DNA of 64,000 bases from Leisingera daeponensis (GCF_019801465.1 NZ_JAHVJA010000003.1:1-64000), one strand, 5' to 3'; shown: positions 27,967 through 37,537, counted from the first letter of the stretch. Made by a program: numbers and translations. The notes: generated by a model from the letters alone, not told the origin.

Positions 27967-29016
27967 ATGACTACCGCAACAGAAAACACACTGAGGCCCG
28001 GCGCTGCCGTCTGGCAACTTCTCAAGGTCCAGCGGGTCTGGGCGGCCTCCGCGGCCATCCTGCTGCTGCTGGCCCTGTTCGACCCGGCGCAATCCGCGGA
28101 CAGTGCGGTCTTTGCAGGCGCGGCTCTGGCCCATACCGCGCCTTACCTGCTGTTCTCGATCGCGGTCGCAGCCTGGGCCGGAGCAACCGGGGCGGACAAC
28201 CTGGTGGCAAAAGCCTTTACCGGCTCGCCGCTTCTGATGATTGTGCTGGGGGCATTGGCCGGCGGTCTGTCGCCGTTCTGCTCCTGCGGGGTGATCCCGC
28301 TGATTGCGGCGCTGTTGTCGATGGGGGTGCCGCTGTCCGCCGTCATGGCGTTCTGGCTGGCCTCGCCGATCATGGACCCCTCCATGTTCTTCCTGACCGC
28401 GGGCGTGCTGGGAGCCGAGGTCGCCGTGGCCAAAACCCTTGCGGCCATTGGCCTCGGCCTGTTCGGCGGCCTCACAGTCCATCTGCTGAGCCGCGGCGGC
28501 GCACTGACCGACCCGCTGCGCGCTGGCGTCGGCAACGGCGGCTGCGGCGGCTCGAAAATGCGTGCGCCCAAGCCAGTGGTCTGGAAGTTCTGGCATGAGG
28601 CGGAGCGCCGGGCGAAATTTGCCACGACCGCCTGGACCACGACCCTGTTTCTGGCCAAGTGGCTGCTGCTGGCCTTCATTCTGGAAAGCCTGATGCTGGC
28701 CTGGATCCCGGCAGAGACCGTGACCTCCGCCCTTGGCGGCGAGGGCTTGCTGCCGATCGTCACCGCGACACTGGTGGGGGTGCCTGCCTATCTGAACGGC
28801 TATGCCGCGCTGCCGCTGGTCGGCGGGCTGATTGAGCAGGGGATGGCACCGGGTGCCGGTCTTGCCTTCCTGGTGGCCGGCGGCGTCACCTCGATCCCGG
28901 CGGCCATGGCCGTTTGGGCGCTGGCAAAACCCAAGGTCTTCGCCCTCTACCTCGGGCTGTCGCTCTCCGGCGCCGTTGCCGCGGGGCTGCTCTACCAGCT
29001 CTGGCACGCAGTCTGA
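27967..29016 (+). CDS. ArsP/UPF0718 (DUF318)-like efflux permease
   Basis: A 349-residue membrane protein with eight or more hydrophobic segments. The signature SPFCSCGVIP (C105, C107) near residue 103 is conserved in UPF0718 permeases, and a Gly-rich loop carries C193 (GNGGCGGSK). Relatives include ArsP, which exports trivalent organoarsenicals, and permeases called Cu/Zn exporters. The ArsR-type neighbour supports metal or metalloid export, but the ion cannot be set from sequence. The ATG at 27967 begins the family-like region; a TTG at 27931 would add 12 residues. Confidence 0.8.
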   Translation: MTTATENTLRPGAAVWQLLKVQRVWAASAAILLLLALFDPAQSADSAVFAGAALAHTAPYLLFSIAVAAWAGATGADNLVAKAFTGSPLLMIVLGALAGGLSPFCSCGVIPLIAALLSMGVPLSAVMAFWLASPIMDPSMFFLTAGVLGAEVAVAKTLAAIGLGLFGGLTVHLLSRGGALTDPLRAGVGNGGCGGSKMRAPKPVVWKFWHEAERRAKFATTAWTTTLFLAKWLLLAFILESLMLAWIPAETVTSALGGEGLLPIVTATLVGVPAYLNGYAALPLVGGLIEQGMAPGAGLAFLVAGGVTSIPAAMAVWALAKPKVFALYLGLSLSGAVAAGLLYQLWHAV

Positions 29017-29079
29017 GGGGAAGCCATCCCGGCCAGAACCGCTGACGGTCAGCGGTTTTGGAGCCGGTCTGCCTGAACC

Positions 29080-29114
29080 GGCAGGGCCCGAACCCGGCCG
29101 GTTCAGGCCCTGCC
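29080..29114. terminator. Bidirectional terminator-like hairpin between convergent genes
   Basis: A two-part stem: GGCAGGGCC pairs with GGCCCTGCC, and inside it GAACC pairs with GGTTC around a 5-nt loop. It lies between the permease stop (29016) and the solute-binding protein stop (29122). A T-run is lacking, but position and strength fit a terminator for both. Confidence 0.55.
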
Positions 29115-29121
29115 AGGTCAG

Positions 29122-30774
29122 TTAAGCCTCAAGCGCCAGCTTATGGACATGGATCTCGTTGATCGGGTGGCTCTCGGCGCCGGCAACTCCGGGCCGCGCG
29201 TGCCGGTAGAGAGACCGCCAGTACGGCTGGATGATCGTCCCGTCCTCGCGCATGAACTGTTCGATCTTCTCCATGTGGGCGCGGCGGGTGTCCGCGTCGG
29301 CAATGGCCGAGGCCGCTTCCAGCATGCTGTCGAACTCGGCGCTGGCGAGACCGGTTTCGTTCCAGGCGACGCCGGTCTTGTAGGCCAGCGTCAGCACCTG
29401 CACCCCCAGCGGCCGGTGGCCCCAGTCGGTGGAGCTGAACGGGTATTTGTTCCAGTCGTTCCAGAAGGTGTTGCCGGGCAGCACCGTGCGGTTGACCTTC
29501 AGGCCTGCGTCCCGCATCTGGGCGGCCAGCGCATCCGTGGTGTTGCGCCGCCAGTCGTCGTCGATCGAGATCAGTTCGTGCTCGAAATCGAGCATCCCGG
29601 CTTCTTCCATCAGCTGGCGGGCGGCCTCTGCATCGCGCTCCGGCGCGCCGATGTCGGCATATTCCGGGTGGATCGGGCAGACATGGTGGTTCTCGCCCAA
29701 TGTGCCGCGGCCGTCATAGCCGAGTTCCAGCAGCACCGCGTTGTCGCAGGCCAGCGCCAGAGCGCGGCGCACGCGGGCGTCGGCGTAGGGCTGGGTTCCG
29801 TTCACCTCCGCATCACGGTTGGTGCGCAGCACAAGGGTATTGGCGGAGACCGACTCGCTCACATTCCAGCCGATGGAGGTGAAGATGTCGACGTATTCCC
29901 CCACGGTCTCGTAGACCATATCGATTTCTTCGGCCTCGGCGGCGGACAGATGCGTGGCGCCGTCAGTGCCGTAGTCGATGAATTCGATCCGGTCCAGATG
30001 GGCGCCTTCGCCCCACCATTGATGATCGGTGTTCTTTTCCAGCACAACTTTCACGCCGACTTCGTATTCGGCCAGCTTGTAGGGGCCGGTGCCGACCGGA
30101 TCGGTGCCCGGGTCGCCCGACCAGCCGTCCGGCACGATGGCGGCGGGATACTCGGTCACCGCCGGAATGATGGTGATGTCGGGGCGGGTCAGGTTCAGCC
30201 TGAGCGTCAGGTCATCGACGATCTCCAGCGCCCCCTCCGCCGGGCCGTCGCCTGCCTCGTTCTGCAGCGAGCCCATACGGGCGGCCATCGAATTGCCTTC
30301 CCATTTGCCGTTGCACCAGCGGGCAAAGTTATAGGCGACGTCCTTGGCGGTCAGGGTGCCGCGGCCGTCGTTCCAATTCACCCCGGGGCGGATGTGCAGC
30401 AGGTATTCGGTGGCGTCCTCGTTGACCTCCCAGCTTTCCAGCAGCCGCGGTTCAAAGGTGCCGTCGGCGTTATACTGCACCAGGTATTCAAGATAGCCGC
30501 GGACCAGGTTGCCCAGCTGCGGCCAGTTGAACAGCGGCGGGTCGAGCAGCGCGCGAACCACCTGCTGAATGCGGATGGTGCCGCCCTCCTGCACGCTGGC
30601 CGCGGCCTGCACCGGCTGGCTGAGGCCGATGAGCCCGTAAGCGGTAGAGGCGGTTACCCCCAGTGCGGTCGCGCGGCTCAGGAACTCGCGGCGGTCCAGC
30701 TTGTGCCGGGCGACTTCTTCCGCATGCATCCGGATCGCGGGGTGAAGGGTTTCCCTGTTGAAGAATTCGGTCAT
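29122..30774 (-). CDS. Family 5 (peptide/nickel-type) ABC solute-binding protein, Tat-exported
   Basis: A 550-residue SBP_bac_5 protein. A twin-arginine signal is present after a 27-residue lead (KLDRREFLSRATALGV, cleavage near PVQAAA), pointing to export of a folded protein. Family features are FEPRLLESWEVNEDATEYLLHIRPGV near residue 105, GTGPYKL near 225 and the C-terminal PYWRSLYRH. No permease or ATPase genes adjoin it, so it is an orphan receptor that must share a transporter encoded elsewhere. It is divergent from a LysR-type gene across a 278-bp gap, which suggests that LysR protein controls it. Substrate unknown. Confidence 0.85.
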   Translation of the reverse strand: MTEFFNRETLHPAIRMHAEEVARHKLDRREFLSRATALGVTASTAYGLIGLSQPVQAAASVQEGGTIRIQQVVRALLDPPLFNWPQLGNLVRGYLEYLVQYNADGTFEPRLLESWEVNEDATEYLLHIRPGVNWNDGRGTLTAKDVAYNFARWCNGKWEGNSMAARMGSLQNEAGDGPAEGALEIVDDLTLRLNLTRPDITIIPAVTEYPAAIVPDGWSGDPGTDPVGTGPYKLAEYEVGVKVVLEKNTDHQWWGEGAHLDRIEFIDYGTDGATHLSAAEAEEIDMVYETVGEYVDIFTSIGWNVSESVSANTLVLRTNRDAEVNGTQPYADARVRRALALACDNAVLLELGYDGRGTLGENHHVCPIHPEYADIGAPERDAEAARQLMEEAGMLDFEHELISIDDDWRRNTTDALAAQMRDAGLKVNRTVLPGNTFWNDWNKYPFSSTDWGHRPLGVQVLTLAYKTGVAWNETGLASAEFDSMLEAASAIADADTRRAHMEKIEQFMREDGTIIQPYWRSLYRHARPGVAGAESHPINEIHVHKLALEA

Positions 30775-31031
30775 TTCCAGGTCCTTGTTGTGGTTGCGCG
30801 CAGCTGCTGCCGGGGTTGGCTCCGTCTGAAGTAGGTGAGGGGGAGAATAGCGGCCGCCATCTGGGGACCGGGTACGGGGGCTTGCCCGGCGGTTGTCCTG
30901 GCGGCAAATGCGCCAAAAGGCTGGAACGGCATCGAATCTCCCTGCGGTCCTAGATCTGCTGCGGTGATCCGGCCGCGCCAGCGGTCTTAGCAGAGCTTAC
31001 GCAAGGAAATTTCTGGTACAAAAGCTGCGTC

Positions 31032-31048
31032 TTTTGCAGTAGGCAAAA
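31032..31048. promoter_or_regulatory. Inverted repeat before the LysR-type gene
   Basis: TTTTGC and GCAAAA flank a 5-nt spacer directly upstream of the ATG at 31053. It is a small dyad of the kind LysR-type regulators bind for autorepression. The sequence itself is simple, so confidence is low. Confidence 0.35.
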
Positions 31049-31052
31049 ATTA

Positions 31053-31979
31053 ATGAGAGACCTTAGCGGCATTAATAGGAAGCTGAGCTACAACCTGGTT
31101 GCGCTGCACACGTTCGACCTGGTGGCCCGGCATGGGAATTTCACCGGCGCCGCCGAGGCTCTGGGGCTGACGCAGTCGGCGGTGTCGCAGAAGATCAAGG
31201 GCCTGGAGACCGAATTGGGCGTTGCCCTGTTCCGGCGCGAGCACCGCGGCGTGTCACTGACAAACGAGGGCGCGCGGCTGTTGAATGTGGTCCGCCCGGC
31301 CATGGCGCAAATGGGAAATTCGGTGGCCTCGCTGCTGGAGCGGAAGTCGCGGCCGAAGGTGCGGATATCTTCGGATTTTGCCTTTGCCAGTTTCTGGCTG
31401 CTGCCGCGCTTGTCGCACCTGCGGGCAGAGCTGGGAGATGAGATCGAACTGCAGATCCTTGCCTCGCAGGTGCCGCCGGATGACAGCAGCGAGGATTGCG
31501 ACATCAAGATCCACGTCGGCCCGAAAAGCCCTATGGGCGATGGCGATGTGATGCTGCTGCAGGAGCGGGTGGCTGCGGTGTGCAGCCCCTCCTATCTGGC
31601 GGCGCATGGCAAGGTGGCCGGTTCTGCGGACCTGCTGGGTTGCCAGCTCCTGAGCCTGTCCAAGCCGGCGTCGGCAGAGTGGCAGACTTGGCAAGGCTGG
31701 TTCGACAGCCTTGGCATTGCCGGGGAGCGGTCAAGGAATTACATCAGCTTCAACAATTACGACATGGTGGTGCAGTCCGCATTGTCCGGGGACGGTATCG
31801 CACTGGGCTGGCTGGGGCTGATCGACAACCTGCTGCAAGATGGCAGGCTGGTGCAGGTGACAGAGGACATTGTGACCAGCAACGCAGGCTATGTCATGTC
31901 GCGCGACCACTCCAGCCGGTTGCGCGGCCCGAGCCTGGTGTTCGACTGGATTGCGGAACATTCTGCGGGCTTGCATTGA
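31053..31979 (+). CDS. LysR-family transcriptional regulator (GcvA-like)
   Basis: A 308-residue protein with an N-terminal winged helix (FDLVARHGNFTGAAEALGLTQSAVSQKIKGLE, about residues 21-52) and a C-terminal PBP2-type effector domain (about 98-300). The overall style matches the GcvA subgroup, which often controls amino-acid or transport genes. It is divergent from the orphan solute-binding protein, its likeliest target. The 343 bp after it lead into the ribosomal protein cluster. Confidence 0.87.
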   Translation: MRDLSGINRKLSYNLVALHTFDLVARHGNFTGAAEALGLTQSAVSQKIKGLETELGVALFRREHRGVSLTNEGARLLNVVRPAMAQMGNSVASLLERKSRPKVRISSDFAFASFWLLPRLSHLRAELGDEIELQILASQVPPDDSSEDCDIKIHVGPKSPMGDGDVMLLQERVAAVCSPSYLAAHGKVAGSADLLGCQLLSLSKPASAEWQTWQGWFDSLGIAGERSRNYISFNNYDMVVQSALSGDGIALGWLGLIDNLLQDGRLVQVTEDIVTSNAGYVMSRDHSSRLRGPSLVFDWIAEHSAGLH

Positions 31980-32322
31980 GCGGGCCTGATCCGCGTGTTG
32001 GGCGCGGGGCCGGCGGCTCGTCTCGGCCTGCTGCGGCGGCCAAGAAGCTGTCGGGAAAATGATACCCGGCGCAGCATTCCGGCGGCTCCCGGATCATTTG
32101 CCGGGCAGCCGGAACTCTGTCATTGCCACCCCCCGGCGAGTCTGTTAAACGCCATCCATCCTGAAGACCCCGGATTCGTTTCCGGGGTCGTTATGTTTGT
32201 CAGGATGTTCGAACTCGGGGACCTTCGGGGCCCTATAACTTGGCCACCTTCGGGGGGCTTCAACATAGCTGGGCCAAAGACAAGAACCTAAGGCCTGGCA
32301 CGCTAAACGGAAGACAGAAAGC
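31980..32322 (+). other. Leader region upstream of rplB
   Basis: This 343-bp stretch lacks any supported gene. It contains a perfect 9-bp hairpin, GACCCCGGA / TCCGGGGTC (32166-32189, loop of 6) followed by GTTATGTTT, a plausible terminator for the lysR-type gene. It also has two copies of ACCTTCGGGG (32221-32230 and 32246-32255) on either side of a CCCTATAACTTGG segment. rplB must be transcribed from here, since no ribosomal protein gene lies upstream; TATAAC at 32234-32239 is a possible -10 box without a clear -35. Confidence 0.5.
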
Positions 32323-33165
32323 ATGGCACTCAAGTCGTATAAACCGACGACGCCGGGCCAGCGTGGGCTGGTTCTGATCGACCGTTCGGAGCTTTGGAAA
32401 GGGCGTCCGGTCAAATCTCTCACTGAGGGTCTGACCAAATCGGGCGGCCGGAACAACACCGGACGGATCACTGCACGCCGCCGTGGCGGCGGCGCAAAGC
32501 GCCTCTACCGGATCGTTGACTTCAAACGGAACAAATTTGATGTAGCGGCCACCGTTGAGCGGATCGAATACGACCCGAACCGGACCGCATTCATCGCGCT
32601 GATCAAATACGAAGACGGCGAGCAAGCCTACATCCTGGCGCCGCAGCGTCTGGCTGTCGGCGACAAGGTCGTCGCGTCTGCAAAAGCCGACATCAAGCCG
32701 GGCAACGCAATGCCGTTCTCGGGCATGCCGATCGGTACCATCGTTCACAACATCGAAATGAAGCCCGGCAAAGGCGGCCAGATCGCCCGTGCAGCCGGTA
32801 CCTACGCTCAGTTCGTTGGCCGTGACGGCGGTTACGCTCAGATCCGCCTGTCCTCGGGCGAACTGCGCCTGGTCCGCCAGGAATGCATGGCCACCGTCGG
32901 TGCCGTGTCGAACCCGGACAACTCGAACCAGAACTTCGGTAAAGCCGGCCGTATGCGCCACAAGGGCAAGCGTCCTTCCGTGCGTGGTGTCGTCATGAAC
33001 CCGATCGACCACCCCCACGGCGGTGGTGAAGGCCGGACCTCCGGTGGCCGCCACCCGGTGACCCCCTGGGGCAAACCGACCAAGGGCAAACGGACCCGCA
33101 ACAAAAACAAGGCGTCGCAGAAGCTCATCGTTCGCTCGCGCCACGCCAAGAAGAAAGGCCGCTAA
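32323..33165 (+). CDS. rplB: 50S ribosomal protein L2
   Basis: A 280-residue protein with L2 hallmarks: [17 protein letters not shown] at the start, [19 protein letters not shown], and the conserved [14 protein letters not shown] near residue 225 that contacts the peptidyl-transferase centre. It is normally fourth or fifth in the S10 operon behind rplW (L23); here the gene upstream is a LysR regulator, so the cluster begins at rplB in this window. Confidence 0.98.
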   Translation: MALKSYKPTTPGQRGLVLIDRSELWKGRPVKSLTEGLTKSGGRNNTGRITARRRGGGAKRLYRIVDFKRNKFDVAATVERIEYDPNRTAFIALIKYEDGEQAYILAPQRLAVGDKVVASAKADIKPGNAMPFSGMPIGTIVHNIEMKPGKGGQIARAAGTYAQFVGRDGGYAQIRLSSGELRLVRQECMATVGAVSNPDNSNQNFGKAGRMRHKGKRPSVRGVVMNPIDHPHGGGEGRTSGGRHPVTPWGKPTKGKRTRNKNKASQKLIVRSRHAKKKGR

Positions 33166-33168
33166 TCC

Positions 33169-33447
33169 ATGGCACGTTCCGTATGGAAGGGCCCCTTCGT
33201 TGATGCTTACGTCCTGAAAAAGGCCGAAGCAGCGCGTGAATCGGGCCGCAATGAAGTGATCAAGATCTGGTCGCGCCGTTCCACCATCCTGCCGCAATTC
33301 GTCGGCCTGACCTTTGGTGTGTACAACGGCCAGAAGCATATCCCCGTCAACGTCTCGGAAGACATGATCGGTCAGAAGTTCGGTGAATACTCGCCGACCC
33401 GCACCTATTATGGCCACGCCGCAGACAAAAAAGCGAAGCGGAAGTAA
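33169..33447 (+). CDS. rpsS: 30S ribosomal protein S19
   Basis: A 92-residue S19 ([64 protein letters not shown]). It binds 16S rRNA in the small-subunit head. It starts 3 bp after rplB. Confidence 0.98.
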   Translation: MARSVWKGPFVDAYVLKKAEAARESGRNEVIKIWSRRSTILPQFVGLTFGVYNGQKHIPVNVSEDMIGQKFGEYSPTRTYYGHAADKKAKRK

Positions 33448-33450
33448 GTC

Positions 33451-33831
33451 ATGGGCAAGGAAAAGAACCCCCGCCGCGTGGCAGACAACGAAGCAATGGC
33501 AAAACTGCGCATGCTCCGTACCTCCCCGCAGAAACTGAACCTGGTGGCTCAGATGATCCGCGGCAAGAAAGTTGAGAAGGCCCTGACCGACCTGACTTTC
33601 TCCAACAAGCGGATCGCCCAGGACGTGAAGAAATGCCTTCAGTCCGCCATCGCGAATGCTGAAAACAACCACAACCTGGACGTCGATGAGCTGATCGTCG
33701 CCGAGGCATGGGTTGGCAAGAACCTGACCATGAAGCGCGGCCGTCCGCGTGCCCGCGGCCGGTTCGGCAAAATCCTGAAGCCGTTCGCGGAGATCACCAT
33801 CAAGGTGCGTCAAGTTGAGGAGCAAGCCTAA
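33451..33831 (+). CDS. rplV: 50S ribosomal protein L22
   Basis: A 126-residue L22 ([25 protein letters not shown]-terminal hairpin [16 protein letters not shown]) that lines the exit tunnel. It begins 3 bp after rpsS and its stop overlaps the rpsC start by one base (TAATG). Confidence 0.98.
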   Translation: MGKEKNPRRVADNEAMAKLRMLRTSPQKLNLVAQMIRGKKVEKALTDLTFSNKRIAQDVKKCLQSAIANAENNHNLDVDELIVAEAWVGKNLTMKRGRPRARGRFGKILKPFAEITIKVRQVEEQA

Positions 33832-34541
33832 TGGGTCAGAAAGTCAATCCGATCGGCATGCGCCTTCAGGTCAACCGCACCTGGGACAGCCGCTGGTACG
33901 CCGACACCAAAGACTACGGTGATCTGCTGCTCGAGGACCTGAAAATCCGCGAGTTCATCAAGGAAGAATGCAAGCAGGCTGGCATCGCGCGCGTCATCAT
34001 CGAGCGCCCGCACAAGAAATGCCGCGTGACCATTCACACTGCCCGTCCGGGCGTCATCATCGGCAAGAAAGGCGCGGACATCGAAGTCCTGCGCAAGAAA
34101 ATTGCCAAGATGACCGACTCCGAGCTGCACCTCAACATCGTTGAAGTGCGCAAGCCGGAACTGGACGCTCAGCTGGTCGGCGAGTCCATCGCTCAGCAGC
34201 TGGAGCGCCGTGTGTCCTTCCGCCGTGCCATGAAACGGGCCGTGCAGAACGCCATGCGCATGGGCGCCCTGGGTATCCGGGTGAACGTCGCTGGCCGTCT
34301 GGGCGGTGCGGAAATCGCGCGTACCGAATGGTACCGTGAGGGCCGCGTGCCGCTGCACACCCTGCGTGCCGACATCGATTACGCACATTCCGAAGCGATG
34401 ACCCCCTACGGGATCATCGGGATCAAGGTCTGGATCTTCAAAGGCGAGATCATGGAGCACGATCCTTCGGCGCGTGACCGTAAAGCACAAGAAATCCAGG
34501 ACGGCCCTGCACCCCGTGGTGCTGGTGGCGGCCGTCGCTAA
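33831..34541 (+). CDS. rpsC: 30S ribosomal protein S3
   Basis: A 236-residue S3 ([14 protein letters not shown] domain [21 protein letters not shown]-terminal domain [16 protein letters not shown]). It forms part of the mRNA entry channel. The C-terminal tail is rich in Gly and Arg ([10 protein letters not shown]). Confidence 0.98.
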   Translation: MGQKVNPIGMRLQVNRTWDSRWYADTKDYGDLLLEDLKIREFIKEECKQAGIARVIIERPHKKCRVTIHTARPGVIIGKKGADIEVLRKKIAKMTDSELHLNIVEVRKPELDAQLVGESIAQQLERRVSFRRAMKRAVQNAMRMGALGIRVNVAGRLGGAEIARTEWYREGRVPLHTLRADIDYAHSEAMTPYGIIGIKVWIFKGEIMEHDPSARDRKAQEIQDGPAPRGAGGGRR

Positions 34542-34553
34542 GGAGGATTTGAG

Positions 34554-34967
34554 ATGCTTCAGCCAAAGCGCACTAAATTCCGCAAGATGCACAAGGGCCG
34601 GATCCACGGCCTGGCAAAAGGCGGTTCCGACCTGAACTTCGGCACATATGGCCTGAAGGCGACCCAGCCTGAGCGTGTGACTGCACGCCAGATCGAAGCT
34701 GCCCGCCGTGCCATGACCCGCCACATGAAGCGCCAGGGCCGTGTTTGGATCCGTATCTTCCCGGACACTCCGGTGACCTCGAAGCCGACCGAAGTCCGTA
34801 TGGGTAAAGGTAAAGGCTCCGTGGACTACTGGGCAGCCAAGGTTAAGCCTGGCCGTGTGATGTTCGAGATCGACGGCGTCAGCGATGAAATCGCCCGCGA
34901 GGCCCTGCGCCTGGCGGCGATGAAGCTGCCGGTCAAGACCCGCGTCGTGGTCCGCGAAGACTGGTAA
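34554..34967 (+). CDS. rplP: 50S ribosomal protein L16
   Basis: A 137-residue L16 ([44 protein letters not shown]). AGGAGG lies 7 nt upstream. It is the last gene before the first interruption: rpmC, which normally follows within a few bases, is 3.9 kb away, and an intrinsic terminator lies 24 bp after the stop. Confidence 0.98.
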   Translation: MLQPKRTKFRKMHKGRIHGLAKGGSDLNFGTYGLKATQPERVTARQIEAARRAMTRHMKRQGRVWIRIFPDTPVTSKPTEVRMGKGKGSVDYWAAKVKPGRVMFEIDGVSDEIAREALRLAAMKLPVKTRVVVREDW

Positions 34968-34990
34968 TCACTGCCGGATCTGAAAGTCAG

Positions 34991-35024
34991 AAGCCCCCGC
35001 CGGGAAACCGGCGGGGGCTTTTTC
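34991..35024 (+). terminator. Intrinsic terminator after rplP
   Basis: A perfect 13-bp stem AAGCCCCCGCCGG / CCGGCGGGGGCTT with a GAAA loop, followed by TTTTCG. A textbook Rho-independent terminator that ends the rplB-rplP unit and separates it from the rest of the ribosomal protein cluster. Confidence 0.93.
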
Positions 35025-35045
35025 GTGCTGACGGGGTGGCGCGGG

Positions 35046-35843
35046 TCAAGCCGGGAGTGCAGCGGCTCCATTGCCGGTCGGGGTCAGGGCGGCGGCCGGG
35101 GGGAGTTGCACCGCCTCCCCGCCGGGGCTCAGCCGCTGGGTATCTTGCGGGAAGGCTAAGCCGGTATCCCCGGCGAAACAGCTTTGAATGCAGCGGTCCA
35201 GTTCGCCCTGTTCTTTGAGGGCCGCTGCCAGGCCGTGCCCCGCGCCGGGGAAAACCCAGTGGTGAATGTTGGGGGCCTTCGGAAACAATTGCGCATGCTT
35301 GCCATCCATCCCCTTCCCGCTGGAGAAAATGAAATACTCGGTCTCCGGCACGAAATAGTATGAGGCCGGTTTCATCGGAAAGCCTTTGATCGTCTTGGAG
35401 TACATCCGCCAGCGCCTGTCATGCGGCTCGGCATCCGGATCGACGGTGAATTGCGGCACGAAGGAAATTGACCGGGTGATGGGCAGGTAGGCGCTTGCGG
35501 CGATAGCCAGATACCCGCCCATGCTGTTGCCAATTGAATACAGCGTGCAGCCGCCAGCCGCCTTCCTGACAGCGCTGGTCAGCACGTCCCAATCCAGCCG
35601 GTTTCCCCAGGAGCGGGTCTTGTCATAGCAAAAGACGGCATTGGCGAAGCCGCGCCCGGTGCCGGCAAACTCGGGCTTCTGCGCTTCAACCAGCTCCGTC
35701 TTCTGGCCGATGCCTGGAAAGGATAGCAGCGCAGTGCCGCCTTCGGGCGCCGGCTGCGGTTTCAGGGCTTCAACCCGCAGGAGCTCGTCTTCGTAGATGG
35801 TATGCAATGTTCCAACGCCTTCTGAAGTGCGGTCCGGAGGCAT
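35046..35843 (-). CDS. Alpha/beta-hydrolase-like protein, function unknown
   Basis: A 265-residue protein. IGNSMGGYLA matches the nucleophile elbow (GxSxG type, Ser in NSMGG) of alpha/beta hydrolases, and GAGHGL near the C-terminus could supply the catalytic His. No signal peptide. The start is uncertain: the ATG at 35843 lacks a good ribosome-binding site, and a TTG at 35852 is in frame. It runs against the ribosomal protein genes inside the rplP-rpmC island, and its stop faces the rplP terminator. Confidence 0.72.
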   Translation of the reverse strand: MPPDRTSEGVGTLHTIYEDELLRVEALKPQPAPEGGTALLSFPGIGQKTELVEAQKPEFAGTGRGFANAVFCYDKTRSWGNRLDWDVLTSAVRKAAGGCTLYSIGNSMGGYLAIAASAYLPITRSISFVPQFTVDPDAEPHDRRWRMYSKTIKGFPMKPASYYFVPETEYFIFSSGKGMDGKHAQLFPKAPNIHHWVFPGAGHGLAAALKEQGELDRCIQSCFAGDTGLAFPQDTQRLSPGGEAVQLPPAAALTPTGNGAAALPA

Positions 35844-36116
35844 TCTGCACAACGGGTGTTAACTTGCGGTAAGCCGGGGCAGGAGCGCGGCGGCCTTTAC
35901 CGCAAGGTTGCCCGCCCGGCGAGTGCTGTGTCTCAGGGCCGGTGGGGGCAGCGAATTGCTTCGCTTTTTAGGCGATTTCCTGACGTTAATATGATGTACA
36001 GCATTTGTTCCCACTCTAATCTTCAGGTTGCTCGGGCCTGGATCGCTCCTCTCATGGTGGAGGTGCTGCTGACGCTGGCCGGGGCGGTTTGTGTGAAGCG
36101 AGTACGAGGACTGCCG

Positions 36117-36449
36117 ATGAAACGGATGATTGTTCCCGCAACCCTGTGCCTGGGCCTCTCAGCCTGCGGAGCGATGGAATTTGACCGCAACGACCTGTCG
36201 CAAATGTTCGGCCCTGCCACGAATTACCGGAACCCTGTGGCGAAACGGGAAATGGTGAACAGTTTTATTTCGCAGGAGAGCGTGTCCCGCGACGGCAGGG
36301 CCGCGCATTGGACGTCGCCGGACGGCTGCACCTATTCGCGCACCCAGGCGCCCGGGTATGCGCCGGTCTGGTATCTGGTTCAGAACCCGCATCACGTGGG
36401 TATGCCCAATGCGCACCGCGATTGCCCGATTTCCGTGGTCGAGGGCTGA
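36117..36449 (+). CDS. Small putative lipoprotein
   Basis: A 110-residue protein with a lipoprotein signal (MKRMIVPATLCLGLSACGAM; lipobox LSAC with the lipidated Cys near residue 17). The mature part has two further cysteines (DGCTYSR, RDCPISV) that could form a disulfide. GAGGA lies 6 nt before the ATG. Not recognised beyond that; similar short lipoproteins are widespread in Rhodobacterales. It lies in the rplP-rpmC island. Confidence 0.75.
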   Translation: MKRMIVPATLCLGLSACGAMEFDRNDLSQMFGPATNYRNPVAKREMVNSFISQESVSRDGRAAHWTSPDGCTYSRTQAPGYAPVWYLVQNPHHVGMPNAHRDCPISVVEG

Positions 36450-36580
36450 CAGGGCAGGGGGGGGGGTATTGGCCGGGGCCCGGGCGGCGGCTTCCCGGCA
36501 GCCTGTGGGGCTGACAGGAAGCCTTCTGCTGCGGCCGGATGCATCTCGCCAATGCCGGCGGGCTGCGCTATCACGGCGCC

Positions 36581-37201
36581 ATGGCCCAGATTGAATCGCT
36601 CTTCGTGACCCGCCTCTACCGCGCGCAGCTGTCCGAATTCGGACCCAAGGTTGACGCGCAGGAACTGGAAAACTCCTGCCTTGTCATCGCCGGCGACGAC
36701 GATGCCGGCCAGGACTGGTGCGAGGAGAACGGTTATCCCGGCTACACCTCCTACGCGTCGCTCACCGATCTGCCCTGGCGGTTCCCGATCTTCGCCGATC
36801 TGGTGAAATCGCTGGACCGGCACGTCGCGGCCTTTGCCGGGGATCTGGAGCTGGACCTGGACGGCCGCGCGCTGGTGCTGGAGGATCTGTGGATCAACAT
36901 CCTGCCCGAGGGCGGCACCCATGCCAGCCACATCCACCCGCATTCGGTGATTTCCGGCACCACCTATGTGTCGATGCCTCAAGGCGCCTCGGCGCTCAAG
37001 CTGGAGGACCCGCGCCACGCGATGATGATGGCGCACCCGCCGCGCGTGAAGGACTGCCGCCAGGAGCTGAAGACCTTTGTTTACCAGTCGCCCAGCGTGG
37101 GCGACGTGCTGCTGTGGGAAAGCTTCATCCGCCACGAGGTGCCGATGAACATGGCCGAGGAGGAGCGGATCTCGGTCAGCTTCAACTACAAGTGGGGCTG
37201 A
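36581..37201 (+). CDS. Putative 2OG-Fe(II) oxygenase (TIGR02466-like)
   Basis: A 206-residue protein with the family pattern ILPEGGTHASHIHPHSVISG followed by TYVSMP, a LEDPR segment, and a C-terminal FIRHEVPMN...RISVSFNY block. These fit a double-stranded beta-helix oxygenase with His ligands near residues 110-116 and 185 and an Arg for 2-oxoglutarate. The substrate is unknown. It is encoded in the island just after rplP, whose product L16 is a hydroxylation target of a different oxygenase family (YcfD) in E. coli; any link here is speculation. Confidence 0.72.
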   Translation: MAQIESLFVTRLYRAQLSEFGPKVDAQELENSCLVIAGDDDAGQDWCEENGYPGYTSYASLTDLPWRFPIFADLVKSLDRHVAAFAGDLELDLDGRALVLEDLWINILPEGGTHASHIHPHSVISGTTYVSMPQGASALKLEDPRHAMMMAHPPRVKDCRQELKTFVYQSPSVGDVLLWESFIRHEVPMNMAEEERISVSFNYKWG

Positions 37202-37288
37202 TCAGCGTTTCTATGTCGCCTGCCATCCCAGGGTGCTTCGCCTCAGTACGATCATGCGCCGGCCAAACTCTGTGAGGATGAGCAGCTT

Positions 37289-37537
37289 GTGCAGTCTGTA
37301 CACGCGCTCACCGAAGTTGTGATTATTGCTTTTTGTGCACCGGTTGCTTCGGTGATCTGGCTGTGTATTCACAGGGCCTTCCGCTTATCCGCCTATGTGA
37401 TACCCACCCGGCGGTTTCTGGCAGTGGATAAGCGGGGGACTTGCGGCGAAGTTGCCATTGGAGACATCCAGCGTTTCAGAACATTCCGCGGTGCTATGAT
37501 GATAGAACGCGGTGAGACACGCCTACGGCTCCCCTAG
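37289..37537 (+). CDS. Possible small membrane protein with PH-like tail
   Basis: An 82-codon frame from a GTG start: one hydrophobic segment (about residues 9-28) and then YVIPTRRFLAVDKRG...IGDIQRFRTFRG...RLRLP, which has the look of a bacterial PH (bPH) domain. GAGGA lies 10 nt upstream of the GTG, a loose fit. It may be a short real gene or a decayed fragment. It is the only coding signal in the 467 bp between the oxygenase and the M14-type gene. Confidence 0.4.
   Translation: MQSVHALTEVVIIAFCAPVASVIWLCIHRAFRLSAYVIPTRRFLAVDKRGTCGEVAIGDIQRFRTFRGAMMIERGETRLRLP

Noticed and set aside
32260-33825. 521-codon minus-strand frame opposite rplB-rplV
   Set aside because: Shadow of three real ribosomal protein genes.
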